Shown one piece after another: positions 44,830 through 54,012 of a stretch of DNA of 64,000 nt. The position numbers and the translations under genes were made by a program. The notes under the pieces were generated by a model. It had not been told where the DNA came from, did no database searches, and saw only the letters and a program-made list of their open reading frames with translations. Source of the stretch: an uncultured Bacteroidales bacterium (GTDB lineage: Bacteria; Bacteroidota; Bacteroidia; Bacteroidales; UBA932). Location of the stretch: positions 1 through 64,000 of the forward strand of contig CASEBV010000015.1 in NCBI GenBank assembly GCA_949286415.1. Reading direction: 5' to 3'. How positions within the stretch are numbered: the first letter of the stretch is position 1; each line of letters opens with the position of its first letter.

Positions 44830-44846
44830 AAATTTACTAATTTTGT
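44830..44846. promoter_or_regulatory. Divergent promoters of the GSCFA gene and the outer-membrane gene
   Basis: TAAATTTG on the minus strand (44830-44837) and TAATTTTG on the plus strand (44839-44846) are only one base apart, so the two promoters likely compete for polymerase. Confidence 0.55.
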
Positions 44847-44867
44847 ACGGCAATCATATATGTTGAA

Positions 44868-46133
44868 ATGAATTTGACGATGAAGTCCGGGAAAGCTGCA
44901 TTTCTCTTTTTTTTATGCCTGCTGTTCCCGTGGGAGACAGAAGGAATGTCCCGGGAAAATACTTGTACAGGAGATTCATCTTCTGTCGCTGCGGTCAGGT
45001 CCGGCGAAGATTCTGCCGCTGCGGCCTTCTCTATCCAGGACAGAGTCCGGCTCGCGTATGACCTTGACTTTGAGATGAATTTCGACAACAGGGAATTTTC
45101 ATACAGCAACGCTTTGCCTTCCCGCACTATCATCGGTGCCCGCCTGACTCCGGCATTGGGAGTATCCCTGACCCAGCGGAACGGAACCCTCCACAGGCTG
45201 ATGGCGGGAGTAGATGTCATGAAAGACTTCGGCCGGTCTGAATCCGCCAAAAGTGCTGACAGCCTTTATTCACGGACAAGCGGCAATCTGGACCTTTTCG
45301 GAGAGATTCTCATATATTATAATCTGCGCAGCAGGATAGGGAAGACTGACTTCTCCCTGACGGCGGGCATTTTTCCGAGGCGTTTTGCGAGGGGTGAATA
45401 TACGCCTGCATTTGTTTCGGATTCTTTCAGATGGTATGACAACAATCTTGAGGGGCTTCTCATTCAGTTCAGCCGCCCCAAGGCATATTATGAAGTGGGA
45501 TGCGACTGGATGGGAATGGCAGGAAAGGAGAGCAGGGAACGATTTGTCATCTTCAGTTCCGGAAAAGGCAGGCTCGGCAAGGCGGTGACCCTCGGCTATG
45601 CAGGGTACATGTATCATTTTGCCGGTTCGGCCAATGCCCCTGGTGTGGTTGACAATATACTGCTCAATCCTTATGCTGATTTTGATTTCTCGGGACTTGT
45701 GCCGCTTCAGATGCTGCATGTGTCGGTCGGATGGCTGCAGGCTCTGCAGAACGACAGGGAACTGGTGCATGAATATGTCGCACCGGGGGGGACAGAGATT
45801 GTGGCCGGAATCGGAAAATGGAATGCGGGCATCAGCAACAGGCTCTATTACGGACGGAATATCATGCCGTACTACAACAGTGTCGGAACCGGAGGCGACA
45901 TCTATGCGACGGACCTGTATTTCGGAAATCCGTTCTACCGTCTCCGCGACATGGAGGGATGGCATTGCTATGACAGGCTGGAGGTGTTCTATGCGCCGCG
46001 GATTTCGGATTATGTCGACCTGAAGGTGGCGGCGGTCCTGCATTTCTGCGGAGGCTATGCCGGCTGGCAGCAGATGGTAACCGTGCATTTCAATCTGCAG
46101 GAATTGCTCCGGACTTACGCGGCAAGGCACTGA
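44868..46133 (+). CDS. Putative outer-membrane beta-barrel protein
   Basis: 421 residues. Signal peptide (MNLTMKSGKAAFLFFLCLLFPWETEG), then about 40 polar residues and many amphipathic strands with aromatic ends (VRLAYDLDFEMNFDN, FGEILIYYNLRSRIG, FSLTAGIFPRRFARG, AVTLGYAGYMYHFAG, LQMLHVSVGWLQAL, LKVAAVLHFCGGYAGW). This pattern fits an exported barrel or surface protein. I do not recognise the family. It follows a promoter shared back to back with the GSCFA gene and precedes the nitrilase gene. Confidence 0.7.
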   Translation: MNLTMKSGKAAFLFFLCLLFPWETEGMSRENTCTGDSSSVAAVRSGEDSAAAAFSIQDRVRLAYDLDFEMNFDNREFSYSNALPSRTIIGARLTPALGVSLTQRNGTLHRLMAGVDVMKDFGRSESAKSADSLYSRTSGNLDLFGEILIYYNLRSRIGKTDFSLTAGIFPRRFARGEYTPAFVSDSFRWYDNNLEGLLIQFSRPKAYYEVGCDWMGMAGKESRERFVIFSSGKGRLGKAVTLGYAGYMYHFAGSANAPGVVDNILLNPYADFDFSGLVPLQMLHVSVGWLQALQNDRELVHEYVAPGGTEIVAGIGKWNAGISNRLYYGRNIMPYYNSVGTGGDIYATDLYFGNPFYRLRDMEGWHCYDRLEVFYAPRISDYVDLKVAAVLHFCGGYAGWQQMVTVHFNLQELLRTYAARH

Positions 46134-46185
46134 GGCTGGGAAGCGGTGAAAATGTAACATGGACTTGTAAATAAAATATATCGGA

Positions 46186-47052
46186 ATGCTGTTGGGTAGA
46201 AAAAGAGCAAAAGAAACCAAGGTCAGGGTCACTTCCAAGACTCTGAATCTGGCTTTGCTGGAATTTTCACCTGAATGGGAGATGACCTCCATGAATCTGT
46301 CCAGACTCGACATGCTTGTGGAGCATCTTTTCAGGTATTGTTATTCCGGCGATATCCCGGATGGTTCTGAAGGTGGCCGGATACCGGTGCCGGATATCAT
46401 AGTCCTGCCGGAATTTTTCAGCACTGGCTTTACTATGAATCCGCAGGTGGCCGAAAGGCCGGATTCCTCTCCGTCGCTTGTGTGGATGGAGCGTACAGCC
46501 GGATTGTATGACTGTGCCGTAGCAGGTTCCATCCCTGTAGTCATGCCTGACGGCAGGAGATTCAACCGTTTTTATTTTGTGACCCCGTCCGGGGTTGCGG
46601 GACAATATGACAAGCGCCATCTTTTTCTTGGAGGAGAGGACATAAATTATGTCCAGGGAACAGAACAGACCGTCATAGAATACAAGGGCTGGAGAATCAT
46701 GCCCGGTATCTGCTTTGACCTGCGCTTCCCGGTATGGATGAGGAATATCAAGGGAAATCCATACGACCTGTACCTGAATGTGGCGAACTGGCCGTCGGTA
46801 AGGAAAAAGGTCGCCCAGGTGCTTGTTGAGGCAAGGGCGATAGAAAATGTATGTTATGTTGCTTTCTGCAACCGGTCCGGGAAAGACATGATGCTTGAGT
46901 ATGCAGGCGGTTCTGCGATTGTCAACCACCGGGGCCGGAGCAGGGAGTCGATGCTGGAAATTGACGGGACCAATGTCATATATGCTTCGCTTGATATGGC
47001 GGAAATGCTCAGGTACAGAGCCTCTTTCCCGATTCTGCAGGCTGCAGATTGA
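46186..47052 (+). CDS. Nitrilase-family amidohydrolase (omega-amidase type)
   Basis: 288 residues. The Glu-Lys-Cys triad is visible: E76 in IIVLPEFFSTGF, K143 in GQYDKRHLF and C176 in MPGICFDLRFPVW. RHLFLGGE and NVANWPSVR are as in the omega-amidases, which hydrolyse 2-oxoglutaramate or 2-oxosuccinamate. The first 18 residues (MLLGRKRAKETKVRVTSK) are basic and not usual in the family, so the true start may be a little later. No signal peptide. Confidence 0.88.
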   Translation: MLLGRKRAKETKVRVTSKTLNLALLEFSPEWEMTSMNLSRLDMLVEHLFRYCYSGDIPDGSEGGRIPVPDIIVLPEFFSTGFTMNPQVAERPDSSPSLVWMERTAGLYDCAVAGSIPVVMPDGRRFNRFYFVTPSGVAGQYDKRHLFLGGEDINYVQGTEQTVIEYKGWRIMPGICFDLRFPVWMRNIKGNPYDLYLNVANWPSVRKKVAQVLVEARAIENVCYVAFCNRSGKDMMLEYAGGSAIVNHRGRSRESMLEIDGTNVIYASLDMAEMLRYRASFPILQAAD

Positions 47053-47110
47053 CTTGGAATGCCCATGTGACAAATATTTTTTGCAGGAATATTCAGAAAT
47101 TACCGATATT

Positions 47111-48862
47111 ATGAAAAGAAATTTTCTTCTGATGATTTTGCCGCTCCTGATGCTGTTGTTCTCCGGCTGCGGCGGCCCCCGTGACGGCAAGTACACATTC
47201 AGGATTCTTACGACCAATGATGTGCACGGATGTTATTTTGATTCCGTCTATGTTGGAGACAGGACGAAGAACTCTCTTCTTGCCGTATCATATCTCGTGG
47301 ACAGCGTGCGCGCGGCAACCGGCGGAGAGAATGTCGTTCTCATAGATGCCGGAGACTGTCTTCAGGGAGACAATGCCGCCTATTATTTCAATTATGTGGA
47401 TACAGTGACGCCGCATCTGTACGGCAGGATGGCTGATTATATGAAATATGATGCCGTGGCTGTCGGAAATCATGACATAGAGACCGGACATCCCGTATAT
47501 GACAGGCTTGACAGGGAAATGAAGACTCCGCTGCTGGCCGCCAATGCCATAGCGGATGCTTCGGGGAAGCCTTATTTTCAGGATTATGTCATTCTGAAGA
47601 GGCATGGAGTGAAGATAGCCGTGCTCGGCTTTACCAATCCTAACATGAAGAACTGGTTGTCATACAGTCTGTGGAGCGGAATGAAATTCGAGTCCCTTAT
47701 TCCGCTTGTCCAGAATGATGTGGACAGGGTGATTGAAAAGGAAAAGCCTCATCTTGTGATTGTGGCTGCACATGCCGGCACCGGGAATGGGGACGGCACG
47801 CAGCTTGAGAACCAGGGCATGGATCTGTTCAGGAGTCTGAAGGGTGTTGATTTTCTCATATGTGCACACGACCACAGGCCATTTGTAGCCCAAAACGACA
47901 GTATATGCCTGATCAATTCCGGCAGCCATTGCCGCAATGTCGGCTCCGGGACAGTTACCCTGGAGTTCGTGGACGGGAAGTGTGTCTCAAAGACTCTTGA
48001 GGCCGGTCTCATACCTGTGCACAAGGAAAAGGTTGATGCGGAGATGAAAGAGGTGTTCTTCCCTGACTATGAAGCCGTAAAGGAGTTTACCTTGCGCCCT
48101 GTCGGGGAACTCAAGGTCCCTCTCCGTACCCGGGATGCCTATGCCGGAATGAGTGACTACATCAATCTTCTTCATGCAGTGTCCCTGTCGGTGCCTGAGG
48201 CTCGGTTGTCTTTGGCAGCCCCTCTGACTTTCAACGGATATGTCCGTCCGGGAACTCTTCTGTATAATGATTTGTTTACCGTCTATCCGTTCGAGAACCA
48301 GCTTTATGTCGTCAGAATGACCGGGAAGGAGGTCATTGACTGCCTTGAATATTCCTATGCGGCCTGGGTGAATACGGTGAAAGGCCGCGGGGATGAGCAT
48401 ATCCTCAGGATTGTCAATGAACCGGATCCTCGGACGGGACAGAAACGCTGGTCATTTGTCGGACGAAGCTATAATTTTGATTCTGCCGGTGGGCTTGTAT
48501 ATGATGTGGATGTGACGAAGCCTGCAGGCAGCCGCATCACAGTAAAGTCTCTGGCAGACGGGGCTCCGTTCAGCGAAGATGCCGAGTATAATGTCGCGAT
48601 GACCTCATACCGCGCCAGCGGAGGCGGCGGCATCCTTCGGGAAGGTGCAGGCATAGACACCGATTCGATTGACAGCCGCATTGTGGCGAGATATCCTGAA
48701 ATCAGGGAACTTGTCTATGATTATCTGCAGGAACACGGCTCAATAGATCCGGCTGTCATCGGCAGTCCGGAGCTGATAGGGGAGTGGCATTTCATCCCTG
48801 AGGCAATTGCGGACAGGCTGATGGACAAGGACATGAGACTGATGTTCCCTCCAAGGAAATAG
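47111..48862 (+). CDS. 5'-nucleotidase/UshA-type metallophosphoesterase lipoprotein
   Basis: 583 residues from ATG 47111 (MKRNFLLMILPLLMLLFSGC, lipobox C20). Metallophosphatase domain: ILTTNDVHGCY, VLIDAGDCLQGDN, AVGNHDIETG, IVAAHAGTGNGDGT and ICAHDHRPFV give the two-metal site. The C-terminal 5'-nucleotidase domain (about 320-560) has YVRPGTLLYNDLFTVYPFEN and YNVAMTSYRASGGGG for nucleotide base stacking. Probably dephosphorylates extracellular nucleotides in the periplasm or on the surface. The longer upstream frame overlaps the nitrilase gene and has no homology. Confidence 0.92.
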   Translation: MKRNFLLMILPLLMLLFSGCGGPRDGKYTFRILTTNDVHGCYFDSVYVGDRTKNSLLAVSYLVDSVRAATGGENVVLIDAGDCLQGDNAAYYFNYVDTVTPHLYGRMADYMKYDAVAVGNHDIETGHPVYDRLDREMKTPLLAANAIADASGKPYFQDYVILKRHGVKIAVLGFTNPNMKNWLSYSLWSGMKFESLIPLVQNDVDRVIEKEKPHLVIVAAHAGTGNGDGTQLENQGMDLFRSLKGVDFLICAHDHRPFVAQNDSICLINSGSHCRNVGSGTVTLEFVDGKCVSKTLEAGLIPVHKEKVDAEMKEVFFPDYEAVKEFTLRPVGELKVPLRTRDAYAGMSDYINLLHAVSLSVPEARLSLAAPLTFNGYVRPGTLLYNDLFTVYPFENQLYVVRMTGKEVIDCLEYSYAAWVNTVKGRGDEHILRIVNEPDPRTGQKRWSFVGRSYNFDSAGGLVYDVDVTKPAGSRITVKSLADGAPFSEDAEYNVAMTSYRASGGGGILREGAGIDTDSIDSRIVARYPEIRELVYDYLQEHGSIDPAVIGSPELIGEWHFIPEAIADRLMDKDMRLMFPPRK

Positions 48863-48890
48863 CCGTAGTCTGTTATGCGCAGACTACGGC
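48863..48890. terminator. Hairpin between the convergent nucleotidase and dsbD genes
   Basis: Perfect 10-base arms CCGTAGTCTG and CAGACTACGG with a 7-base loop directly after the nucleotidase stop. There is no clear T-run, so termination efficiency is uncertain. Confidence 0.5.
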
Positions 48891-48934
48891 CATTTCCTGG
48901 CCCTGAGGCTTCAAGGCTTACATTGCCGCCTGCC

Positions 48935-50887
48935 TTACCGGGATTCCAGCCCTGATTCCAGAAATTCTATGAAGCCCGGGATGCTGAGGTCATAGCCTCT
49001 TACAGGTGCAAGAAGTTCCCCGTTAGGGGACAGAAGCACATAGTTAGGCTGGGCGTTCACTCCGAATCTTGTGCGGGCAATGTAAGAATTGACCCGCCCG
49101 AGATCCTTGAGGATGTCTCCGTTTTCTGTCTCGACCCATTCGTCTTTTTCAAGCCTTGTCTTGTCGTCCGTGTACAGGGCTACAATGACATATTCATTTC
49201 TGAGGATGTCAAGCACCTGAGGGTCGCTCCATACTCTTGATTCCATTTCGCGGCAGTTGACGCAGCCGTGGCCTGTGATGTCGACGAATACCGGCTTCCC
49301 GGTCTCCTTGGCCGCAGCAAGCCCTTCCTCGATGGTGAAATATCCCTCAAGGCCGAGCGGAAGATGCAGTCCGAATCTGTTTTCTTTTTCTGCCCCTGCG
49401 GCCTGGCCTGCAGGAACTTGTGCGGAGGAGCCTGAACCGATGACGAAATCCTGTGTCGTGAGAGGCGGCAGATATCCCGAAAGAGCCTTCAGCGGAGCCC
49501 CGAACATGCCCGGAATCATGTATACCACGAAAGAGAAGACGGCTATTGCCAGGGCAAGTCTTGTTACGGACAGGTGCTCTGTCTTGTCGTCATGCGCAAA
49601 CCTGATTTTCCCGAGAAGGTAGAGCCCGAGAAGGGAGAATGTCACAATCCAGATGGCAAGGTAGACTTCCCTGTCAAGCAGTCCCCAGTGGTAGGTCTGG
49701 TCGGCGACGCTGAGGAATTTGAATCCGAGCGCGACCTCAATGAATCCGAGCACGACTTTCACAGAATTGAGCCAGCCTCCGCTCTTAGGAAGATTCTTCA
49801 GCAGGGACGGGAAGAGGGCAAGTATGGTGAACGGAAGTGCAAATGCGAGAGAGAATGCAAGCATTGCGACCATCGGCTCCCAAAATTCGCCCTGGGTGGC
49901 CTTGATAAGTACGGATCCGACAATAGGACCGGTGCAGGAGAATGACACAAGCACAAGGGTCAGGGCCATGAAGAATATTCCGGCAAGTCCCTTCTTGTCA
50001 GCCCCTTTGTCGCTCTTGTTCACAAGGGATGACGGCAGTGTGATTTCAAAGGCCCCGAAGAATGATGCTGCGAATATCATGAACACGATGAAGAAAATTA
50101 TGTTCGGAATCCAATGGGTAGCAAGCCAGTTGAATATGTCTGCCGTGACGGCGTCTCCTCCGGCCAGTCTCGTGATGAGGATTATCAGGGAAATCGGCAC
50201 GGTATAAAGGAGAATGATGAACAGGCCGTACATGGATGCGCGGAATCGTCCTGCCGCCGGTGATGATGCCCCTTTGAGGAAAAACGATACAGTCATCGGT
50301 ACCATAGGAAAGACGCATGGCGTAAGCAGGGCGGCGAATCCCCAAAGGACTGCCTCTATGACAAGCGCCCAGTTGAATCCTTTTCCGCTCCCTGATCCAT
50401 CTGCCGCCTGCTGAATTGAGGTCTGCTGAGGTGTCCCGGACAGCATCACTTCAAACTCAAGGAATTCCGGAGATGCGCACTGGGTCTCTGTGCAGGCCAT
50501 CCATGTGATTTCTCCGTTTACGACAGCATTTTCATCTGTCAGGACAATATCCTGGGCCAATATTATTTCATCAAAGAATACCGGTTCTCCTTCAAAGTCC
50601 ACAGGAGTGGAAATTTCATGGAGTTCCCCGCTCAAAACATAACCCGAAGGATTTTCTCCGAAAATCACATAGGTAGGGTACAGGCTGCTGCGGGTGTCAT
50701 ATGTATGCCATCCTTCAGATATGCTGCCGTTGAAAATTAGCCGGCATGTGTCCGCTGAGACATGCTCACCTGTAACTTTCCATTTGACTGTGGAAAGGGC
50801 TTCTGAAGGCAATTGTGCTGATACGGCTATGGCGGCAGATAGTGCCGCCATGCCTGAAAGCAATATTTTCCTGAATGTATTTTTCAC
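48935..50887 (-). CDS. dsbD: Protein-disulfide reductase DsbD
   Basis: 650 residues. Passes electrons from cytoplasmic thioredoxin to the periplasm. Signal peptide, then N-terminal domain (about 30-150) with Cys pair in WMACTETQCASPE. The membrane domain (about 165-470) carries the paired Cys in LLTPCVFPMVPM and SFSCTGPIVGS. The C-terminal thioredoxin domain (about 500-650) has TGHGCVNCREME (CxxC). All six cysteines are present, so the relay is complete. Single gene. Confidence 0.94.
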   Translation of the reverse strand: MKNTFRKILLSGMAALSAAIAVSAQLPSEALSTVKWKVTGEHVSADTCRLIFNGSISEGWHTYDTRSSLYPTYVIFGENPSGYVLSGELHEISTPVDFEGEPVFFDEIILAQDIVLTDENAVVNGEITWMACTETQCASPEFLEFEVMLSGTPQQTSIQQAADGSGSGKGFNWALVIEAVLWGFAALLTPCVFPMVPMTVSFFLKGASSPAAGRFRASMYGLFIILLYTVPISLIILITRLAGGDAVTADIFNWLATHWIPNIIFFIVFMIFAASFFGAFEITLPSSLVNKSDKGADKKGLAGIFFMALTLVLVSFSCTGPIVGSVLIKATQGEFWEPMVAMLAFSLAFALPFTILALFPSLLKNLPKSGGWLNSVKVVLGFIEVALGFKFLSVADQTYHWGLLDREVYLAIWIVTFSLLGLYLLGKIRFAHDDKTEHLSVTRLALAIAVFSFVVYMIPGMFGAPLKALSGYLPPLTTQDFVIGSGSSAQVPAGQAAGAEKENRFGLHLPLGLEGYFTIEEGLAAAKETGKPVFVDITGHGCVNCREMESRVWSDPQVLDILRNEYVIVALYTDDKTRLEKDEWVETENGDILKDLGRVNSYIARTRFGVNAQPNYVLLSPNGELLAPVRGYDLSIPGFIEFLESGLESR

Positions 50888-50935
50888 TGCAAAGGCTCTC
50901 TTGAATATCTGTAATTATCTGCCGGAAGCCTCCGG

Positions 50936-52477
50936 TTATTTGGCAAAGGCCACAGATCTTGTTTCCCTGATGACGGTGATTTTTACCTGTCCCGGATAAA
51001 CCATTTCTTCCTGTATCTTCTTTGCTATTTCTGCTGAAAGAGTCTCGGCGTCCTTGTCGCTGACCTGGTCCGCTCCGACAATCACCCTGAGTTCCCTTCC
51101 TGCCTGGATCGCGTATGTCTTGGTGACGCCCTGATATGACTTTGCAATGTTTTCCATGTCACGGAGCCTCTTGATGTAAGACTCGATCACTTCACGCCTT
51201 GCACCCGGACGAGCCCCCGAAATGGCATCCCCGACCATCACGAGAGGAGAAATGATGGATGTCATCTCGATTTCCTCGTGGTGAGCACCGATGGCATTGC
51301 ATACTTCCGGCTTTTCCTTGTATTTCTCCGCAAGCCTCATGCCCAGGATTGCATGCGGAAGCTCCGGGTCTTCGTCAGAAACTTTTCCTATGTCATGGAG
51401 AAGACCTGCCCTCTTGGCGATTTTCGGATTGAGTCCGAGTTCCGAAGCCATGGTTGCGCAGAGGTTGGCCACTTCCCGTGAATGCTGGAGGAGGTTCTGT
51501 CCGTATGAAGACCTGTATTTCATTCGGCCTATCAGCTTGACGAGCTCAATGTGCATGCCGTGGATGCCGAGGTCGATACATGTGCGTTTTCCTGTCTCAA
51601 GAATCTCTTCTTCAAGCTGCTTCTGGACCTTTGCCACGACTTCCTCTATTCGTGCCGGATGGATGCGGCCGTCGACAACAAGCTGGTGAAGCGCAAGTCT
51701 TGCCACCTCCCTTCTGACAGGGTCAAAAGCAGACAGAAGTATGGCCTCCGGAGTATCGTCCACAACGATTTCTACTCCTGTCGCCGCCTCCAGCGCTCTG
51801 ATGTTGCGCCCCTCACGGCCGATGATGCGTCCTTTGATTTCATCGCTTTCTATATTGAATACCGTCACGGCATTTTCAATGGCCGTCTCTGTGGCAGTCC
51901 TCTGTATCGTGTTGATGACTATTCTTTTGGCTTCCTTGCTGGCATTCATCCTTGCGTCGTCCATCACATCATTGATATACGACTGGGCCTGAGACCTTGC
52001 TTCAGCCTTCATGTTTTCCATAAGCTGGTTCTTGGCCTCAGCTGCGGTCATGCCTGCGATATTCTCTATCTGCCTGATGGCTTCAGTGCGGAGTTTCTCG
52101 TATTCTTCAGCCTTTTTGTTGACTATCTCAACCTGGCTCTTCAGGTTTTCCCTGATGGCATCGGCTTCGCGGTGTTTTCTGCCGAGTTCCGCATTCTGCT
52201 GGTTTACAGTATTTTCCTTTTGCTTGAGCCTGTTTTCGGATTCATGAAGCTGGTTTTTCTTCTCGTTGATGTACTGCTCATGTTCGCTCTTTAGCTGCAG
52301 GAACTTCTCCTTGGCCTGAAAAATCTTTTCTTTCCTGATGTTTTCGGCTTCCAGCTCGGCCTTTTGGATGATTTCATCTTTCTGTCCCTTGAGAATGAGT
52401 TTATGGACGAATATATATGTCCCGACAGCAATGATGGCTCCTATGGCCGCCGCTAAAAAATAAAATAATATTTCCAT
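50936..52477 (-). CDS. rny: Ribonuclease Y
   Basis: 513 residues. Membrane-anchored endoribonuclease that starts mRNA decay. N-terminal membrane helix ([20 protein letters not shown]), a long coiled coil (about 30-200), KH domain with [20 protein letters not shown], and HD domain with [11 protein letters not shown] and AGLLHDIGK (His-Asp metal site). Typical length. It lies downstream of zapA and the 6S-like RNA, separated by a strong hairpin, so it probably has its own promoter. Confidence 0.96.
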   Translation of the reverse strand: MEILFYFLAAAIGAIIAVGTYIFVHKLILKGQKDEIIQKAELEAENIRKEKIFQAKEKFLQLKSEHEQYINEKKNQLHESENRLKQKENTVNQQNAELGRKHREADAIRENLKSQVEIVNKKAEEYEKLRTEAIRQIENIAGMTAAEAKNQLMENMKAEARSQAQSYINDVMDDARMNASKEAKRIVINTIQRTATETAIENAVTVFNIESDEIKGRIIGREGRNIRALEAATGVEIVVDDTPEAILLSAFDPVRREVARLALHQLVVDGRIHPARIEEVVAKVQKQLEEEILETGKRTCIDLGIHGMHIELVKLIGRMKYRSSYGQNLLQHSREVANLCATMASELGLNPKIAKRAGLLHDIGKVSDEDPELPHAILGMRLAEKYKEKPEVCNAIGAHHEEIEMTSIISPLVMVGDAISGARPGARREVIESYIKRLRDMENIAKSYQGVTKTYAIQAGRELRVIVGADQVSDKDAETLSAEIAKKIQEEMVYPGQVKITVIRETRSVAFAK

Positions 52478-52525
52478 ATCAAGATATCAATTTATGTTGT
52501 GTCTGTTATGTGTATTCATAAAAAA

Positions 52526-52556
52526 GCCGGCCAGGCTTCCTGGAAGCTGACCGGCA
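52526..52556 (-). terminator. Intrinsic terminator of the zapA / 6S-like RNA unit
   Basis: Stem GCCGG-CAG-CTTCC with GGAAG-CTG-CCGGC (small bulges) followed on the minus strand by TTTTTTATG. Confidence 0.85.
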
Positions 52557-52570
52557 AGTTAGATATTAAA

Positions 52571-52755
52571 AGCCGTTAGTCCGATTGTCTGGAAATCTTA
52601 TGAAAATAAGATTTGAGGACCGAAATTGGTTCTGGCTTCCCCCGTCCCGCAAGCGGAATCCCCGTAAGGGTAACCTGGGCCTGTCATTGCCATTCGAGTT
52701 GACTCGGTTACTTAATGTAATTTGATGATTTCAGCAAAATAAGTAACTAACGGCT
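52571..52755 (-). ncRNA. ssrS: 6S RNA candidate (ssrS)
   Basis: A 185-base stretch is closed by a perfect 10-base terminal stem, AGCCGTTAGT and ACTAACGGCT, with a long partly paired rod inside holding short hairpins (CTTACGGGGATTCCGC region). It has no open frame. It lies directly after zapA, even sharing the last codons of that gene, as ssrS follows zapA in Enterobacteria. The overall rod with closing stem fits a 6S RNA, the polymerase-binding regulator. The family call rests on position and shape, not on a covariance search. Confidence 0.68.
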
Positions 52756-53046
52756 AATTTTATCAATGTTGTCAAGATAACCTTCAATTTCCCTGTGCAG
52801 CCGGGATTCCTCTTCTTCCCGTTTTTTCAGCATTCTGTTCTGCATCACATATCCGGTACTGATTGTGAATGCTGCCATCACGATGACCTCAGTCCTGCTT
52901 TTCCCAGTAGTATTGCCGGAATTGATTTTCTCAATCTGCCTGTTGACAATCTTTGCCGCATCCCTGAGGATACTTTCATGTTCAGGCGATTCCGCAGTAA
53001 GCTCATATTCCTGTCCCGCAACCTTGATCGTGATGTTCCTTTCCAT
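52747..53046 (-). CDS. zapA: Cell division protein ZapA
   Basis: 99 residues from ATG 53046 (MERNITIKVAGQEYELTAES). ZapA promotes FtsZ filament bundling at the division site. The N-terminal beta-hairpin, the ESILRDAAKIVNRQIEKI helix and the C-terminal coiled coil (NRMLKKREEEESRLHREIEGYLDNI) match the family. It overlaps the upstream coiled-coil gene by about 44 bases, suggesting coupled translation. Its 3' end lies within the 6S-like RNA. Confidence 0.9.
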   Translation of the reverse strand: MERNITIKVAGQEYELTAESPEHESILRDAAKIVNRQIEKINSGNTTGKSRTEVIVMAAFTISTGYVMQNRMLKKREEEESRLHREIEGYLDNIDKISR

Positions 53047-53332
53047 CGTCACTCTCCCGGACATTTCCTATCATGGAAATGCACTTGTCGACTGCCTTTA
53101 TCATCCTGTCAATCCTTTCCCGCGCCTCCTTTTTTCCTCCGGATGACATTGTCATGGCATCGGCCAGCCTCAGGCTATCAATTTCTTTTTCTAACTCAAA
53201 AATCTGCTTCCTGTATTCTTCATTCATGTCCATACACTCCTGAAGCTTCTTTTTCAGACTCCCGTTTTCTACCCGCTGCGCTTCGTATGCGGCAATCAGC
53301 TTTCTGAAGTCTGTCCTGATGTCTTCAATCAT
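53003..53332 (-). CDS. Small coiled-coil protein upstream of zapA
   Basis: 109 residues from ATG 53332 (MIEDIRTDFRKLIAAYEAQRV). Nearly all of the first 60 residues form a coiled coil (ENGSLKKKLQECMDMNEEYRKQIFELEKEIDSLRLADAM), then a charged tail. It resembles in shape, not clearly in sequence, the small ZapB-like division proteins. Sharing an operon and an overlap with zapA supports a division-related role, which is inference. Promoter at 53359-53366. Confidence 0.75.
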   Translation of the reverse strand: MIEDIRTDFRKLIAAYEAQRVENGSLKKKLQECMDMNEEYRKQIFELEKEIDSLRLADAMTMSSGGKKEARERIDRMIKAVDKCISMIGNVRESDDGKEHHDQGCGTGI

Positions 53333-53358
53333 TGTAACGGACACTTTTGAACACTCTG

Positions 53359-53366
53359 CAAAGTTA
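53359..53366 (-). promoter_or_regulatory. Promoter of the coiled-coil / zapA / 6S-like unit
   Basis: TAACTTTG on the minus strand with TTTG 19 bases upstream, a near-perfect match, 27 bases before the ATG. Confidence 0.75.
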
Positions 53367-53409
53367 GAATTTTTTATTGTAATGACAAAGAAAATATTAT
53401 CCGGCCCAC

Positions 53410-53961
53410 TCAGACTCTGTGGACAATCTCAACATGTCCCATCCCGTCTTCGATGGCGGCTTTGTTCATCGGAATCAGGCTGCTGTATCTTGCAGGAATT
53501 GATTTCCCAAGTCCTTTCTCGACATTTTCAAGAGACACAATCGGCTTGACGGCAAGGAATCCGCCGAGGACGACCATATTGTATACTTTTGAGTTGCCTA
53601 TTCTCGCCGCTCCCTCAATGGCATCTATGCGGCAGATGTTGATGTCTGTCCTTGACGGGTGCCTGGTGATGCCGCTCGGGTCATATACAAGCCAGCCGCC
53701 CGGCTTTACCGTCTGCTCGAACTTGTCCATCGACTGCTGGTTGAGAATGATGGCGGTGTCGTATTTTGTGACGATTGGCGAACCTATCTTCTTGTCGCTC
53801 AATATGACACAGACATTTGCCGTGCCGCCTCTCATCTCCGGTCCGTATGAAGGCATCCATGTGACCTCCATGTCCTGCATGATGGCTGAATATGCGAGAA
53901 TCTTGCCCATGGAAAGCACTCCCTGCCCTCCGAAGCCTGCTATGATTATTTCTTCTTTCAT
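53410..53961 (-). CDS. 2-oxoacid:ferredoxin oxidoreductase, gamma subunit
   Basis: 183 residues. Gamma domain of the four-subunit oxidoreductases: IIAGFGGQGVLSMGKILAYSA, MPSYGPEMRGGTANVCVILS, GAARIGNSKVYNMVVLGGF and a short AIEDGMGH tail. Binds CoA in the complex. Last of four genes in the order ferredoxin, alpha, beta, gamma. Confidence 0.93.
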   Translation of the reverse strand: MKEEIIIAGFGGQGVLSMGKILAYSAIMQDMEVTWMPSYGPEMRGGTANVCVILSDKKIGSPIVTKYDTAIILNQQSMDKFEQTVKPGGWLVYDPSGITRHPSRTDINICRIDAIEGAARIGNSKVYNMVVLGGFLAVKPIVSLENVEKGLGKSIPARYSSLIPMNKAAIEDGMGHVEIVHRV

Positions 53962-54012
53962 CTTTATTCGTATCTTATAATGGTTCGGGTCTTTTGTTTC
54001 CTGGACATTATG

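Noticed and set aside
45270..46313. 347-codon minus-strand frame across the outer-membrane gene
   Set aside because: Shadow of a gene with signal peptide and promoter; the antisense product is His- and Arg-rich and unlike known proteins.
46267..47217. 316-codon minus-strand frame across the nitrilase gene
   Set aside because: Antisense to a gene with an intact Glu-Lys-Cys triad.
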